Made by a program: the position numbers and the translations under genes. The notes below the pieces were generated by a model. It saw only the letters and a list, made by a program, of their open reading frames with translations, was not told the origin of the DNA and did not search any database. From Microbulbifer agarilyticus (GTDB lineage: Bacteria > Pseudomonadota > Gammaproteobacteria > Pseudomonadales > Cellvibrionaceae), in NCBI RefSeq assembly GCF_001999945.1, contig NZ_CP019650.1:1860001-1924000 (forward strand): 64,000 bases of DNA, given 5' to 3'. This document shows positions 8,538 to 16,793 of the stretch, one piece after another; positions within the stretch are counted from its first letter, which is position 1; each line of letters opens with the position of its first letter.

Positions 8538-9497
8538 CTAGATTGCCGGGACCAGTTGCAACAGGCGGCGGATCACGCGGTCGGCACTCGCCCCGGCGGC
8601 TTCCGCTTCAAAGCTGAGCAGCAAGCGGTGACGCAACACATCCGGTGCAATGGCCATGACATCATCGGGGGTCACGTAATCCCGCCCGGCGAGCCACGCG
8701 TAGGCGCGTGCGCAGCGGTCGAGCGCAATGGTAGCGCGCGGGCTGGCGCCGAAATCGAGCCAGCTGGCCAGCTCATCGTCATAGCGATGGGGCTCACGGG
8801 TGGCGATGATCAGCTGCACGATATAGGTTTCCACAGCTTCGACCATGGTCAGGTCGAGGATTTCCTGGCGGGCCTTAAACAGGGTTTCCTGGGAAATTAC
8901 CGTTTTCGGGTGACCTTCACCGTGGCTCGCTTCTTCCCGTGCCAGTTTAAGAATTTTGGTCTCGGCTTCCGCATCGGGGTAACTGAGGTTTACCTGCATC
9001 AGGAAGCGGTCGAGCTGCGCCTCCGGCAGGGGGTAGGTGCCTTCTTGCTCGATAGGGTTCTGCGTAGCCATGACCAAAAACAGGTCGGGCAGGGTATAGG
9101 TTTTACGGCCGACACTGATCTGGCGTTCCGCCATCGCTTCCAGCAGTGCAGACTGTACTTTGGCTGGCGCGCGGTTGATTTCGTCAGCGAGAATCAGGTT
9201 GTGGAACACGGGGCCGGGCTGAAAATGGAATTCGCCAGTTTCCGGTCGGTAGATGTCGGTGCCGGTAATATCGGAGGGCAAAAGGTCCGGCGTAAACTGG
9301 ACCCGATGGAAGTCGCCTTCGATGCCATCGGCCAGTGTTTTAATCGCTTTTGTCTTGGCGAGACCCGGTGCGCCTTCGACCAAAAGGTGACCATCGGCCA
9401 GTAATCCTATGAGAATTCGATTGACCAAAGTCTCTTGGCCAATAATCTGCTGCTCCAGCCAATCACCCAGAATTTTTATCTGCTGGCGTGTGTCCAT
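8538..9497 (-). CDS. moxR: MoxR-type AAA+ ATPase
   Basis: A 319-residue MoxR ATPase, first gene of the leftward operon. Walker A is GAPGLAKT (about 42-49) and Walker B is LILADEIN (about 105); a sensor region with MATQNP and the lid domain follow. MoxR proteins act as chaperone-like ATPases that mature or insert metal cofactors into partners carrying VWA domains, here DUF58, BatA and BatB. The ATG at 9497 is preferred because family members begin just before this point. A TTG at 9530 would add 11 residues. Transcription probably starts in the divergent region shared with gdhB. Confidence 0.9.
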   Translation of the reverse strand: MDTRQQIKILGDWLEQQIIGQETLVNRILIGLLADGHLLVEGAPGLAKTKAIKTLADGIEGDFHRVQFTPDLLPSDITGTDIYRPETGEFHFQPGPVFHNLILADEINRAPAKVQSALLEAMAERQISVGRKTYTLPDLFLVMATQNPIEQEGTYPLPEAQLDRFLMQVNLSYPDAEAETKILKLAREEASHGEGHPKTVISQETLFKARQEILDLTMVEAVETYIVQLIIATREPHRYDDELASWLDFGASPRATIALDRCARAYAWLAGRDYVTPDDVMAIAPDVLRHRLLLSFEAEAAGASADRVIRRLLQLVPAI

Positions 9498-9854
9498 ATC
9501 GTCACTTCTTTTGCCAATTTCCTGTTTCAATACGCTGCCGCAGAGCGGTGGCTATCTATGCTTTTTGAGGTGCCCTCTTATATATAGCCACTCGCTCGAG
9601 AAATGCGGGTAGGACGATTTTAACGGCAGTGTGCTCAGAGGCAACTGTTACAGGGCTTACCCCGGTTCTCAGGCTGCAAAGTAGACAATTATTCTGTCGG
9701 ATTGTTCAACTTACTCCGCTGCAACTTGAATTGTGGCGCAATCGGATGAATTTTCGGCAATGAGGACACGGCGGGCTCCACGTGCAGTGTGGGTTCGCTT
9801 GCGATGGCGAATTATACGGGCGCAATGCGTTTGCGCCGTGATGGGAGGACGTAC
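9498..9854. promoter_or_regulatory. divergent intergenic region moxR / gdhB
   Basis: These 357 bases separate two divergent starts and presumably hold both promoters. On the minus strand TATATATAAG (around 9580) could be a -10 for moxR. On the plus strand TATACG at 9813-9818 is a weak -10 candidate. A 7-bp hairpin (9819-9825 with 9831-9837) lies just before the gdhB ribosome-binding site GGGAGG at 9843-9848. No operator was recognised. Confidence 0.45.
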
Positions 9855-12800
9855 GTGAATATGGCGACGGTCATCACCGATAACCGGGAAGAGCTGCTAG
9901 AGCAAGTCAGCGAGATCATTCGCGAGAAGCTTGGGGACAAGGCAGAACCCGTAATCAGTTTTGCTGAGCAATATTTGAACCAATACCCCCTGGAAGATCT
10001 TGCGGGACGACGCCTGGTCGATATCTATGGGTGTATTTATACCTGCTGGGATTTTATTCAGCAGCGCGATGGTGACGGCCCGAAGGTGCGTGTATTCAAT
10101 CCACGCCTGGAAGACCACGGCTGGGAGTGTTCCCACACTGTGGTGTGTGTGTTGCAGCGGGATATGCCGTTTCTTGTGGATTCGGTGCGGATGGAAATTA
10201 ACCAGCGTGACACCGTCATTCACTCCATCAAGAGTACCGTTATGCAGTTGCAACGGGACGACAGCGGTCGCCTGCAACAGCTGTTGCCTGTGGCGCCACT
10301 ACTGGAAGAGGAGCGCCAGTTCGACCCGACCATCATCAATGAGGCGCTGATCTATATCGAGATTAACCTCGATACCAGTGCTTCCCGCGCCTCGGAGCTG
10401 ACGCGGGCACTGAACGATGTGTTGGGTGACGTGGAACTGGTGGTCGACGACTATGTGCCAATGCTGGACACCTGTTCCGCCATGCAGGATCAGTTGCAAG
10501 CTGGAGTTGCGGATAACGAGGCCAATCTGGCGGAGGCCAGTGCATTTCTGCAGTGGATGCGCGATGGTAATTTCACTTTCCTCGGTTATCGCGAATACGA
10601 ATTCTCCCAGCAGGGGGATAAGAAAGTACTGCAGGAAGTCGAGAACCGTCGCCTCGGCATTTTCAAAAAGCTGGAAGAGACCGCGGAACCGACGCCGGAG
10701 TATGCGTTTAACGAGGGCAAGCAGCGTTTTTACCAGGGGCCGAACTTTCTCACCTTTGCCAAGTCCTCGGTAAAGTCGCGGGTACACCGCGCGGCCTACT
10801 CGGACTATGTCAGTATCAAGCGCTACGGTGATAACGGTGAGGTTATTGGCGAATCCGCATTTATGGGTCTGTATACCTCGCCGGTTTACACAGAGAGCCC
10901 GTCCAAGATTCCAATTGTGCGTCGCAAACTGGCCTCCGTAATGGAGCAGAGTGGTCACGCGCCGACGAGTCATGACGGCAAGGCGCTGCAGCGTATTCTG
11001 GATACCTTCCCGCGGGATGAACTGTTCCAAAGCAATACCAAGGAGCTGTTCGACACCAGCCATGGCGTGCTGGCGATGAATGAGCGCGCACGCTTGCGCC
11101 TGTTTATGCGCAAAGACCCATTTGGAAAGTTTGTCAGCGCACTGGTGTACGTCCCACGCGACCAGTTCAGCAGTGAGGTGCGGGAGAAGATCAGTGATCG
11201 CATCGCGCGTACGATTCATGCACTGGATTCCGACTTCACAACCTTCTTTTCCGAATCGATTCTGGCCCGGGTACATCTGGTATTCCGCGTCGACCCGAAT
11301 CTACCCCTGGATATTGATGTAGCGCGACTGGAGGCGCAGATCGTGGATATTACCCGCAGCTGGGAAGATGTATTTCATAGGTCCCTGATTGAAACCCACG
11401 GGGAAGAAGAGGGTAGCCGCTTGATCGGCACCTACGGCCAGTCCTTCCCCGCGGGCTATCGCGAGGACTTCGAGCCGCGTATTGCGGTCCAGGATGTGAC
11501 CTCGATTCAGGAGTTAAGCGACGACAATCGGGTCGCGATGAGCTTCTACCAGCCGGTTGGTGCGGAGCCCGGTAGCCTGCGCTTTAAGGTCTTCAACGTG
11601 GGTTCGGGATTGACCCTGTCCGATGTGATTCCTGTACTGGAGAATCTCGGCTTGCGGGTGATGGGAGAGTTCCCGTATACCATCCGTCCCCGAGGGAAGC
11701 AGGATGTGTGGATGCACGAATTCCATTTGGAATTCGGCCTGCCTACCCGTATTGATGCACAAGCGTCGCGCTCGCTGTTCCAAGATGCATTTGCGGCGAT
11801 CTGGGATGGCGTAGCCGAGAGCGATGCGTTCAATCGCCTGGTGCTTGCGGCGCGCCTAAACTGGCGTGAGGTCACCATGTTGCGTGCTTATGCACGGTAC
11901 ATGAAGCAGACCAAGTTCAGTGCGAGCCAGTCCTATATCGCGGCCACCCTGGCGAATCATGTGGAGATTACCCGCAATCTGGTGGCGCTGTTCCGGGCGA
12001 TGTTTGATCCGCGTATCAATTCTCCGGAGCGCCAGGATCAGACCCGAGTTGAGCGTCTGATTAAGAAGATCCACGATGGTCTCGACAGCGTCGATAACCT
12101 CAACGAAGACCAGGTGATTCGTCGTTATCTCGACCTGATCCGCGCGACATTGCGTACCAACTTTTTCCAGCTGGACACCAACGATCAGCCGAAAGATTAC
12201 ATTTCCATCAAGTTCAGCCCGCGCGATATCCCGAATATTCCGGAGCCGCGCCCGCTGTTTGAGATCTTCGTCTATTCCCCACAAGTGGAAGGTGTGCATC
12301 TGCGCGGCGGCAAGGTCGCCCGTGGCGGTTTGCGCTGGTCCGACCGGCTGGAAGATTTCCGCACCGAAGTGTTGGGCCTGGTAAAGGCGCAGAACGTAAA
12401 GAATGCGGTCATTGTGCCCAGCGGGGCCAAGGGTGGCTTCGTGGTGCGCCGCCCTCCGGCAGACAATAGCCGGGAAGCCTTTATCGAGTCTGGCATCAAG
12501 AGTTACAAGACATTTATCCGGGCGCTGCTGGACGTTACCGACAATCTGAAAAATGGCGAGGTGATTCCGCCGGACCGGGTGATTCGCCGGGATGAGGACG
12601 ACCCCTATCTGGTTGTCGCCGCCGACAAGGGGACAGCGACCTTCTCCGATATCGCTAACGGTATTGCCGCCGAGTACGACTTCTGGCTGGGGGATGCCTT
12701 TGCCTCCGGTGGTAGCAACGGTTATGACCATAAAAAAATGGGTATTACCGCACGCGGCGCCTGGGTCTCGGTACAGCGACATTTCCGGGAAATGGGTGTC

Positions 12801-14750
12801 AATGTACAGGCTGAAAACTTCTCCGTGATCGGTGTTGGCGATATGGCCGGCGATGTATTTGGCAACGGTATGCTGCTGTCCGAACACATCTGCTTGAAGG
12901 GCGCCTTCAACCATCTGCACATTTTTGTCGACCCGAACCCCGACGCGTCGAGCAGTTACCATGAGCGCAAGCGTCTGTTTGAGCTGCCGCGTTCGAGCTG
13001 GAGCGACTACAACCTGAGCTTGATCTCCAAGGGTGGCGGTATTTTCGAGCGCCGTGCCAAGTCGGTGAAAATCACCCCGGAGATGCAGCAGGCGTTTGCC
13101 ATTGATGCGGATCGCCTCACGCCCAATGAGCTGATCAGTGCAATGCTCAAGGCCCCGGTGGATCTGATCTGGAACGGCGGTATCGGCACCTATGTGAAAG
13201 GTGAGCAAGAAAGCCATGAACAGGTGGGCGACAAGTCCAACGATAACCTGCGGGTCAATGGCAATGAGTTGCGCTGTAAAGTGTTTGGGGAGGGCGGCAA
13301 CCTGGGCATGACTCAGCGTGGGCGCATAGAGTTCTCCCTGAACGGTGGCCGCTGCAATACCGACTTTATCGATAATGCCGGCGGTGTGGATTGCTCGGAT
13401 CACGAGGTCAACATCAAGATCCTGCTGGACAAGGTGGTGGCCAATGGCGATCTAACCGAGAAACAGCGCAACCACATGCTGGAAGAGATGACCGACTCTG
13501 TCACAGAGCTGGTTCTGGACAATAACTACGACCAGACCAGTGCGCTCAGCGTCGCGGCCTATCAGATTGGGGATCGCTTCGACGAATTCCGTCGCACGAT
13601 CAATAACCTCGAAGCCGAGGGCCGCCTGCGTCGTCAGTTGGAATTCATTCCGGACAACGAAACGCTGAATGAGCGCCAGAGTAAAGGGCAGTACCTCACA
13701 CACCCTGAACTGTCCGTGTTGATCTCCTACGTGAAGGTCAAACTGAAAGAGGAATTGCTGGACGCGCAGATAATTGATAACGACTATGTGCAGGAGGCGG
13801 TGGAATCCGCATTTCCTCCCGCGCTGGTGTCTCGCTATCAAGCGCTGGTATACGACCATCCGCTGCGTCGAGAAATTGTTTCTACCCAGGTGGCCAATGA
13901 ATTGGTCAACAGTATGGGGATTACTTTCTTCGACCGGATCAGCGGTGCCACCGGTGCAGGAATCGATACCATCGTCGCCGCCTATGTGAGCGCCCGGGAC
14001 GTGTACCGCATGTCTGATTTCCAGAATGGCGTGGCCGAGTTGGACTATCAGGTGCCGGCGGATTTGCAGTTGCAGCTGATGAACGCGATGGTAGGGCGGG
14101 TGCGCAGGGCTGCTCGCTGGTTTGTGCGCAATCGGCATGGTGCGCTTGACCCGGCAAATGAGATTGCGCTGTTCCAGGAGCCTGTTCAGCGTGTGATTCG
14201 CGCTTTGCCCGAGGTGCTGAGTGGCGAGCCGCTGCGTGAGTGGCATGCGCGCTATGACGGCTTGACGTCAGCCAGCGTGCCGAAAGACCTTGCGATGCTG
14301 GCTGCGTCGCCGACCTATCTGTTTTCCGCGCTGGGCATTTCTCAAACTGCGCGCATCACAGATCGACCGGTAGAAGAGGTGGCCAAAACCTACTTCGCGC
14401 TGGCGGACCGACTGGGCCTTTACTGGTTCGGCAACCAGATCATCGATCTGCCGTCCGATAGTTTCTGGCACTCCCAGGCAAGGGAAACCAGCATGGACGA
14501 CCTGGATAACCAGCTCGCGCGGTTGGTTACCCATATCCTGCGCCTGGCCGGGGACGATGGTCTCGATGTAGACAGCGCGGTGGAGAATTGGGCGAGCCGA
14601 ATGACCCAGACGATTCAGCGCTGGGAAAGCCTGACCAAGGAGCTGAAGTCCGCTCCTCAGGGCGACTTTGCCATGTTTACCGTTGCCTTGCGCGAGTTGA
14701 TGTACCTGGCGAATGCGACGGCCGACCAGGAATCCCTGGTCCCCGCGTAG
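9855..14750 (+). CDS. gdhB: NAD-specific glutamate dehydrogenase, large (about 180 kDa) type
   Basis: A 1631-residue enzyme of the large NAD-GDH family, normally about 1600 residues. It oxidatively deaminates glutamate to 2-oxoglutarate and ammonia in amino-acid catabolism. An extended N-terminal regulatory part (roughly the first 700 residues, ACT-like) precedes the catalytic region, which contains GGKVARGGLRWSDR, a lysine-containing PSGAKGGF motif and the later GEGGNLG nucleotide-binding segment. The GTG at 9855 is 6 bases after GGGAGG; the ATG at 9861 is the alternative. An upstream in-frame GTG at 9789 would precede this ribosome-binding site and is unlikely. Single-gene unit closed by a strong hairpin at 14783-14819. 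Confidence 0.95.
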   Translation: MNMATVITDNREELLEQVSEIIREKLGDKAEPVISFAEQYLNQYPLEDLAGRRLVDIYGCIYTCWDFIQQRDGDGPKVRVFNPRLEDHGWECSHTVVCVLQRDMPFLVDSVRMEINQRDTVIHSIKSTVMQLQRDDSGRLQQLLPVAPLLEEERQFDPTIINEALIYIEINLDTSASRASELTRALNDVLGDVELVVDDYVPMLDTCSAMQDQLQAGVADNEANLAEASAFLQWMRDGNFTFLGYREYEFSQQGDKKVLQEVENRRLGIFKKLEETAEPTPEYAFNEGKQRFYQGPNFLTFAKSSVKSRVHRAAYSDYVSIKRYGDNGEVIGESAFMGLYTSPVYTESPSKIPIVRRKLASVMEQSGHAPTSHDGKALQRILDTFPRDELFQSNTKELFDTSHGVLAMNERARLRLFMRKDPFGKFVSALVYVPRDQFSSEVREKISDRIARTIHALDSDFTTFFSESILARVHLVFRVDPNLPLDIDVARLEAQIVDITRSWEDVFHRSLIETHGEEEGSRLIGTYGQSFPAGYREDFEPRIAVQDVTSIQELSDDNRVAMSFYQPVGAEPGSLRFKVFNVGSGLTLSDVIPVLENLGLRVMGEFPYTIRPRGKQDVWMHEFHLEFGLPTRIDAQASRSLFQDAFAAIWDGVAESDAFNRLVLAARLNWREVTMLRAYARYMKQTKFSASQSYIAATLANHVEITRNLVALFRAMFDPRINSPERQDQTRVERLIKKIHDGLDSVDNLNEDQVIRRYLDLIRATLRTNFFQLDTNDQPKDYISIKFSPRDIPNIPEPRPLFEIFVYSPQVEGVHLRGGKVARGGLRWSDRLEDFRTEVLGLVKAQNVKNAVIVPSGAKGGFVVRRPPADNSREAFIESGIKSYKTFIRALLDVTDNLKNGEVIPPDRVIRRDEDDPYLVVAADKGTATFSDIANGIAAEYDFWLGDAFASGGSNGYDHKKMGITARGAWVSVQRHFREMGVNVQAENFSVIGVGDMAGDVFGNGMLLSEHICLKGAFNHLHIFVDPNPDASSSYHERKRLFELPRSSWSDYNLSLISKGGGIFERRAKSVKITPEMQQAFAIDADRLTPNELISAMLKAPVDLIWNGGIGTYVKGEQESHEQVGDKSNDNLRVNGNELRCKVFGEGGNLGMTQRGRIEFSLNGGRCNTDFIDNAGGVDCSDHEVNIKILLDKVVANGDLTEKQRNHMLEEMTDSVTELVLDNNYDQTSALSVAAYQIGDRFDEFRRTINNLEAEGRLRRQLEFIPDNETLNERQSKGQYLTHPELSVLISYVKVKLKEELLDAQIIDNDYVQEAVESAFPPALVSRYQALVYDHPLRREIVSTQVANELVNSMGITFFDRISGATGAGIDTIVAAYVSARDVYRMSDFQNGVAELDYQVPADLQLQLMNAMVGRVRRAARWFVRNRHGALDPANEIALFQEPVQRVIRALPEVLSGEPLREWHARYDGLTSASVPKDLAMLAASPTYLFSALGISQTARITDRPVEEVAKTYFALADRLGLYWFGNQIIDLPSDSFWHSQARETSMDDLDNQLARLVTHILRLAGDDGLDVDSAVENWASRMTQTIQRWESLTKELKSAPQGDFAMFTVALRELMYLANATADQESLVPA

Positions 14751-14782
14751 GTTTCTCGAATCGCCGGGAATCTCGTACAATA

Positions 14783-14819
14783 GACAAACCCCATCCGGTT
14801 CATCCGGATGGGGTTTGTC
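14783..14819 (+). terminator. intrinsic terminator after gdhB
   Basis: Perfect 16-bp inverted repeat (14783-14798 paired with 14804-14819) with loop TTCAT, GC-rich centrally and flanked by A/T (GACAAA...TTTGTC), then ATATTTGC. It lies 33 bases after the gdhB stop and before pyrD. Confidence 0.75.
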
Positions 14820-14909
14820 ATATTTGCTTGACCCATTGGACTCGAGCCTTGTTGCGGACTTCGCCGCGGAGGCACGACTCCTGCTTTGGTCAGAACCTCA
14901 AGGAAACCC

Positions 14910-15953
14910 ATGTACCAGCATTTGCGCAAAGCCCTGTTTGCGCTCGACCCAGAGCGCTCCCACCACTTGTCGATGGACGCCATTGGCGCCGCCGAGCGGC
15001 TTGGCCTGATGTCGTTGTTTAGCAAGTCGGTACCGGATGATCCGGTAGAGCTGATGGGCTTGACCTTGCCAAACCCGGTAGGTCTCGCCGCCGGCCTGGA
15101 CAAGAATGCTCAGGCGTTTAACGGTTTGGGGGCCCTCGGTTTTGGCTTCGTTGAGGTGGGGACCGTGACCCCGCGTCCGCAGCCCGGCAACCCGCAGCCG
15201 CGGATATTCCGTCTGCCCGAGGCTGAGGCCATCATCAATCGTATGGGTTTCAATAACGAGGGTGTCGACTACTTGCTCGAGCGGGTAAAACGCCGTCGGT
15301 ATTCCGGTGTACTCGGAATCAACGTAGGCAAGAACTTCGATACCCCGGTAGAGAAGGCGGCCGACGATTACTGTATCTGCATGGAGAAGGTATATGCCTA
15401 TGCGGATTACATTACGGCAAACGTTTCCTCTCCTAACACCAAAGGTCTGCGAGATCTGCAGTTCGGGGATAGCCTCAGCCAGTTGCTCAACGCGTTGAAA
15501 GAGAAGCAGGCTCGGCTTGCCGCGGAACAGGATCGCTATGTGCCACTGGCGGTGAAGATTGCACCGGATATGGATGACGATGCTATCGCACAGGTTGCAA
15601 AGACATTGCAGGAGCATGAGATCGACGGGGTTATTGCTACCAACACCACCATCGACAAAACTTCCGTGGAAAATCTTGAGCATGGTGCAGAGCAGGGCGG
15701 TCTGAGCGGACGGCCATTGCGAGATCGGTCTACCGAAGTCATTCGTACGCTACACAGTGCGCTGAATGGAAGTATCCCAATCATCGGCGTAGGCGGTATT
15801 TTTGACGGTGAGTCGGCTGCAGAAAAAATTCGCGCGGGTGCCACTGCAGTGCAAATATACTCTGGCTTTATTTACCGTGGGCCGGACGTGATTCACGAAG
15901 CCGCTGCGGCGATTGCCGACTTGCACAAAGCCCGCATGATTGAACAACGTTGA
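14910..15953 (+). CDS. pyrD: dihydroorotate dehydrogenase (quinone), class 2
   Basis: A 347-residue flavoenzyme that oxidises dihydroorotate to orotate in pyrimidine synthesis, passing electrons to membrane quinone. The N-terminal 40 residues, which in class 2 enzymes form the helical membrane-associated quinone tunnel, are present ([15 protein letters not shown]). The [11 protein letters not shown] motif contains the catalytic serine. IGVGGI and the phosphate-binding C-terminal end are also present. The ATG at 14910 follows AAGGAAA; the in-frame TTG at 14886 is rejected. Length matches the family. Confidence 0.95.
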   Translation: MYQHLRKALFALDPERSHHLSMDAIGAAERLGLMSLFSKSVPDDPVELMGLTLPNPVGLAAGLDKNAQAFNGLGALGFGFVEVGTVTPRPQPGNPQPRIFRLPEAEAIINRMGFNNEGVDYLLERVKRRRYSGVLGINVGKNFDTPVEKAADDYCICMEKVYAYADYITANVSSPNTKGLRDLQFGDSLSQLLNALKEKQARLAAEQDRYVPLAVKIAPDMDDDAIAQVAKTLQEHEIDGVIATNTTIDKTSVENLEHGAEQGGLSGRPLRDRSTEVIRTLHSALNGSIPIIGVGGIFDGESAAEKIRAGATAVQIYSGFIYRGPDVIHEAAAAIADLHKARMIEQR

Positions 15954-15967
15954 TTGGTTTTCGGTAG

Positions 15968-16075
15968 CGAAAGAAGAGATTTCTTCCCTGCCGAACGTGT
16001 GTGCACACTGCGTGCAGTGTTCCGTATAGAGCCTGTGGAGATACTGTCCCGGACGGGCGAAAGCGAGTCCGGGAC
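15968..16075. other. hairpin-rich gap between pyrD and rmf
   Basis: This region between convergent genes holds inverted repeats including a perfect 7-bp repeat at 16005-16011/16014-16020 and a 9-bp stem at 16046-16054/16067-16075 with a 12-base loop. One or more may end the pyrD or rmf transcripts, but none is followed by a clear U-run in either direction. Confidence 0.4.
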
Positions 16076-16194
16076 TGCTGCAAGAGGAATCTTGAGAACC
16101 GCGAAAAATGCCTTTACCTGAAATGGCAGCGTTGCATTAGTGCGGAAATGGTTCTGATCGGATGTGTAACGGGTGTGCGACGAAGGTCGCCGCA

Positions 16195-16398
16195 TCACAT
16201 GCTCTCCAGGCGTTGGGCTTGGGCCGCCGGCCCGAAGCCACTCCAAATATCCTCTCGCCCTTGGCGCCAACCGTTTACCCATTCCTGGTGAAGGGATCCG
16301 CTTTGGTAGGGGCAGCTATCGTGGTCTCTGCCCTGCACGGCGGCAACGTAACCTTTGTGAAGTGCTCTATCGTTGGGATTACGTTTTTGGCGTTTCAT
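16195..16398 (-). CDS. rmf: ribosome modulation factor (RMF)
   Basis: A 67-residue basic protein matching RMF: it starts MKRQKRN, then has a GYVAAVQGR core, SCPYQ, and W-x-x-GWRQGRED. In E. coli RMF binds the 30S subunit in stationary phase and drives formation of inactive 100S ribosome dimers. The Pseudomonas protein is similarly about 70 residues with a C-terminal extension, as seen here. The ATG at 16398 has GAGG about a dozen bases upstream. The gene lies between pyrD and rlmKL, the same order as remembered for Pseudomonas aeruginosa. Expression is probably ppGpp/stationary-phase controlled, by analogy only. Confidence 0.93.
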   Translation of the reverse strand: MKRQKRNPNDRALHKGYVAAVQGRDHDSCPYQSGSLHQEWVNGWRQGREDIWSGFGPAAQAQRLESM

Positions 16399-16793
16399 AG
16401 GCGTAATACCTCATTCTGATTGTGACTTAAGCGGCTGAAACCGGCTGCAATACTGGTATCACCACTTCTCCCCTTATGCTCTATTCAGCTTATTGTGGAA
16501 GGAGCCCGGCGAGAAGGGGGGCAGCAGGGAATATTGGGCCAAATTGCACTCAGGCATGGAAGGATTAAATTTTTCTGAAAAGTGCAGTCTATAGGTTCAA
16601 TTTATCTAATGTGAGAAACCTTCTCTGGGCTATTTCGGGGTCTTGAAGAATAGAATTCTTGATTGCGGTATGCTTGCGCCACCTACATATCCCCTGGCCA
16701 AAATGGCCATAACATATTTGCCAAATTGCCCCGGTCAGCTGCTTCAGGAAAGCAGCGCGCCGCCAGGGCCAAAGGCTCCCTGAGGTCGAATCC
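16399..16793. promoter_or_regulatory. divergent intergenic region rmf / rlmKL
   Basis: These 395 bases separate divergent starts. They contain paired TGGCCA boxes (16695-16709) and a 6-bp hairpin CTGCTT/AAGCAG (16739-16755) in the rlmKL leader. I could not assign a -35/-10 pair with confidence for either gene, and no coding region is evident. Confidence 0.35.

Noticed and set aside
11856..13403. 515-codon open frame on the minus strand
   Set aside because: Lies fully inside gdhB on the opposite strand; composition reflects codon bias of the real gene and there is no recognisable domain or ribosome-binding site.
15893..16282. 129-codon minus-strand frame overlapping pyrD and rmf
   Set aside because: Overlaps the ends of both pyrD and rmf in another frame; RMF is the supported gene here.
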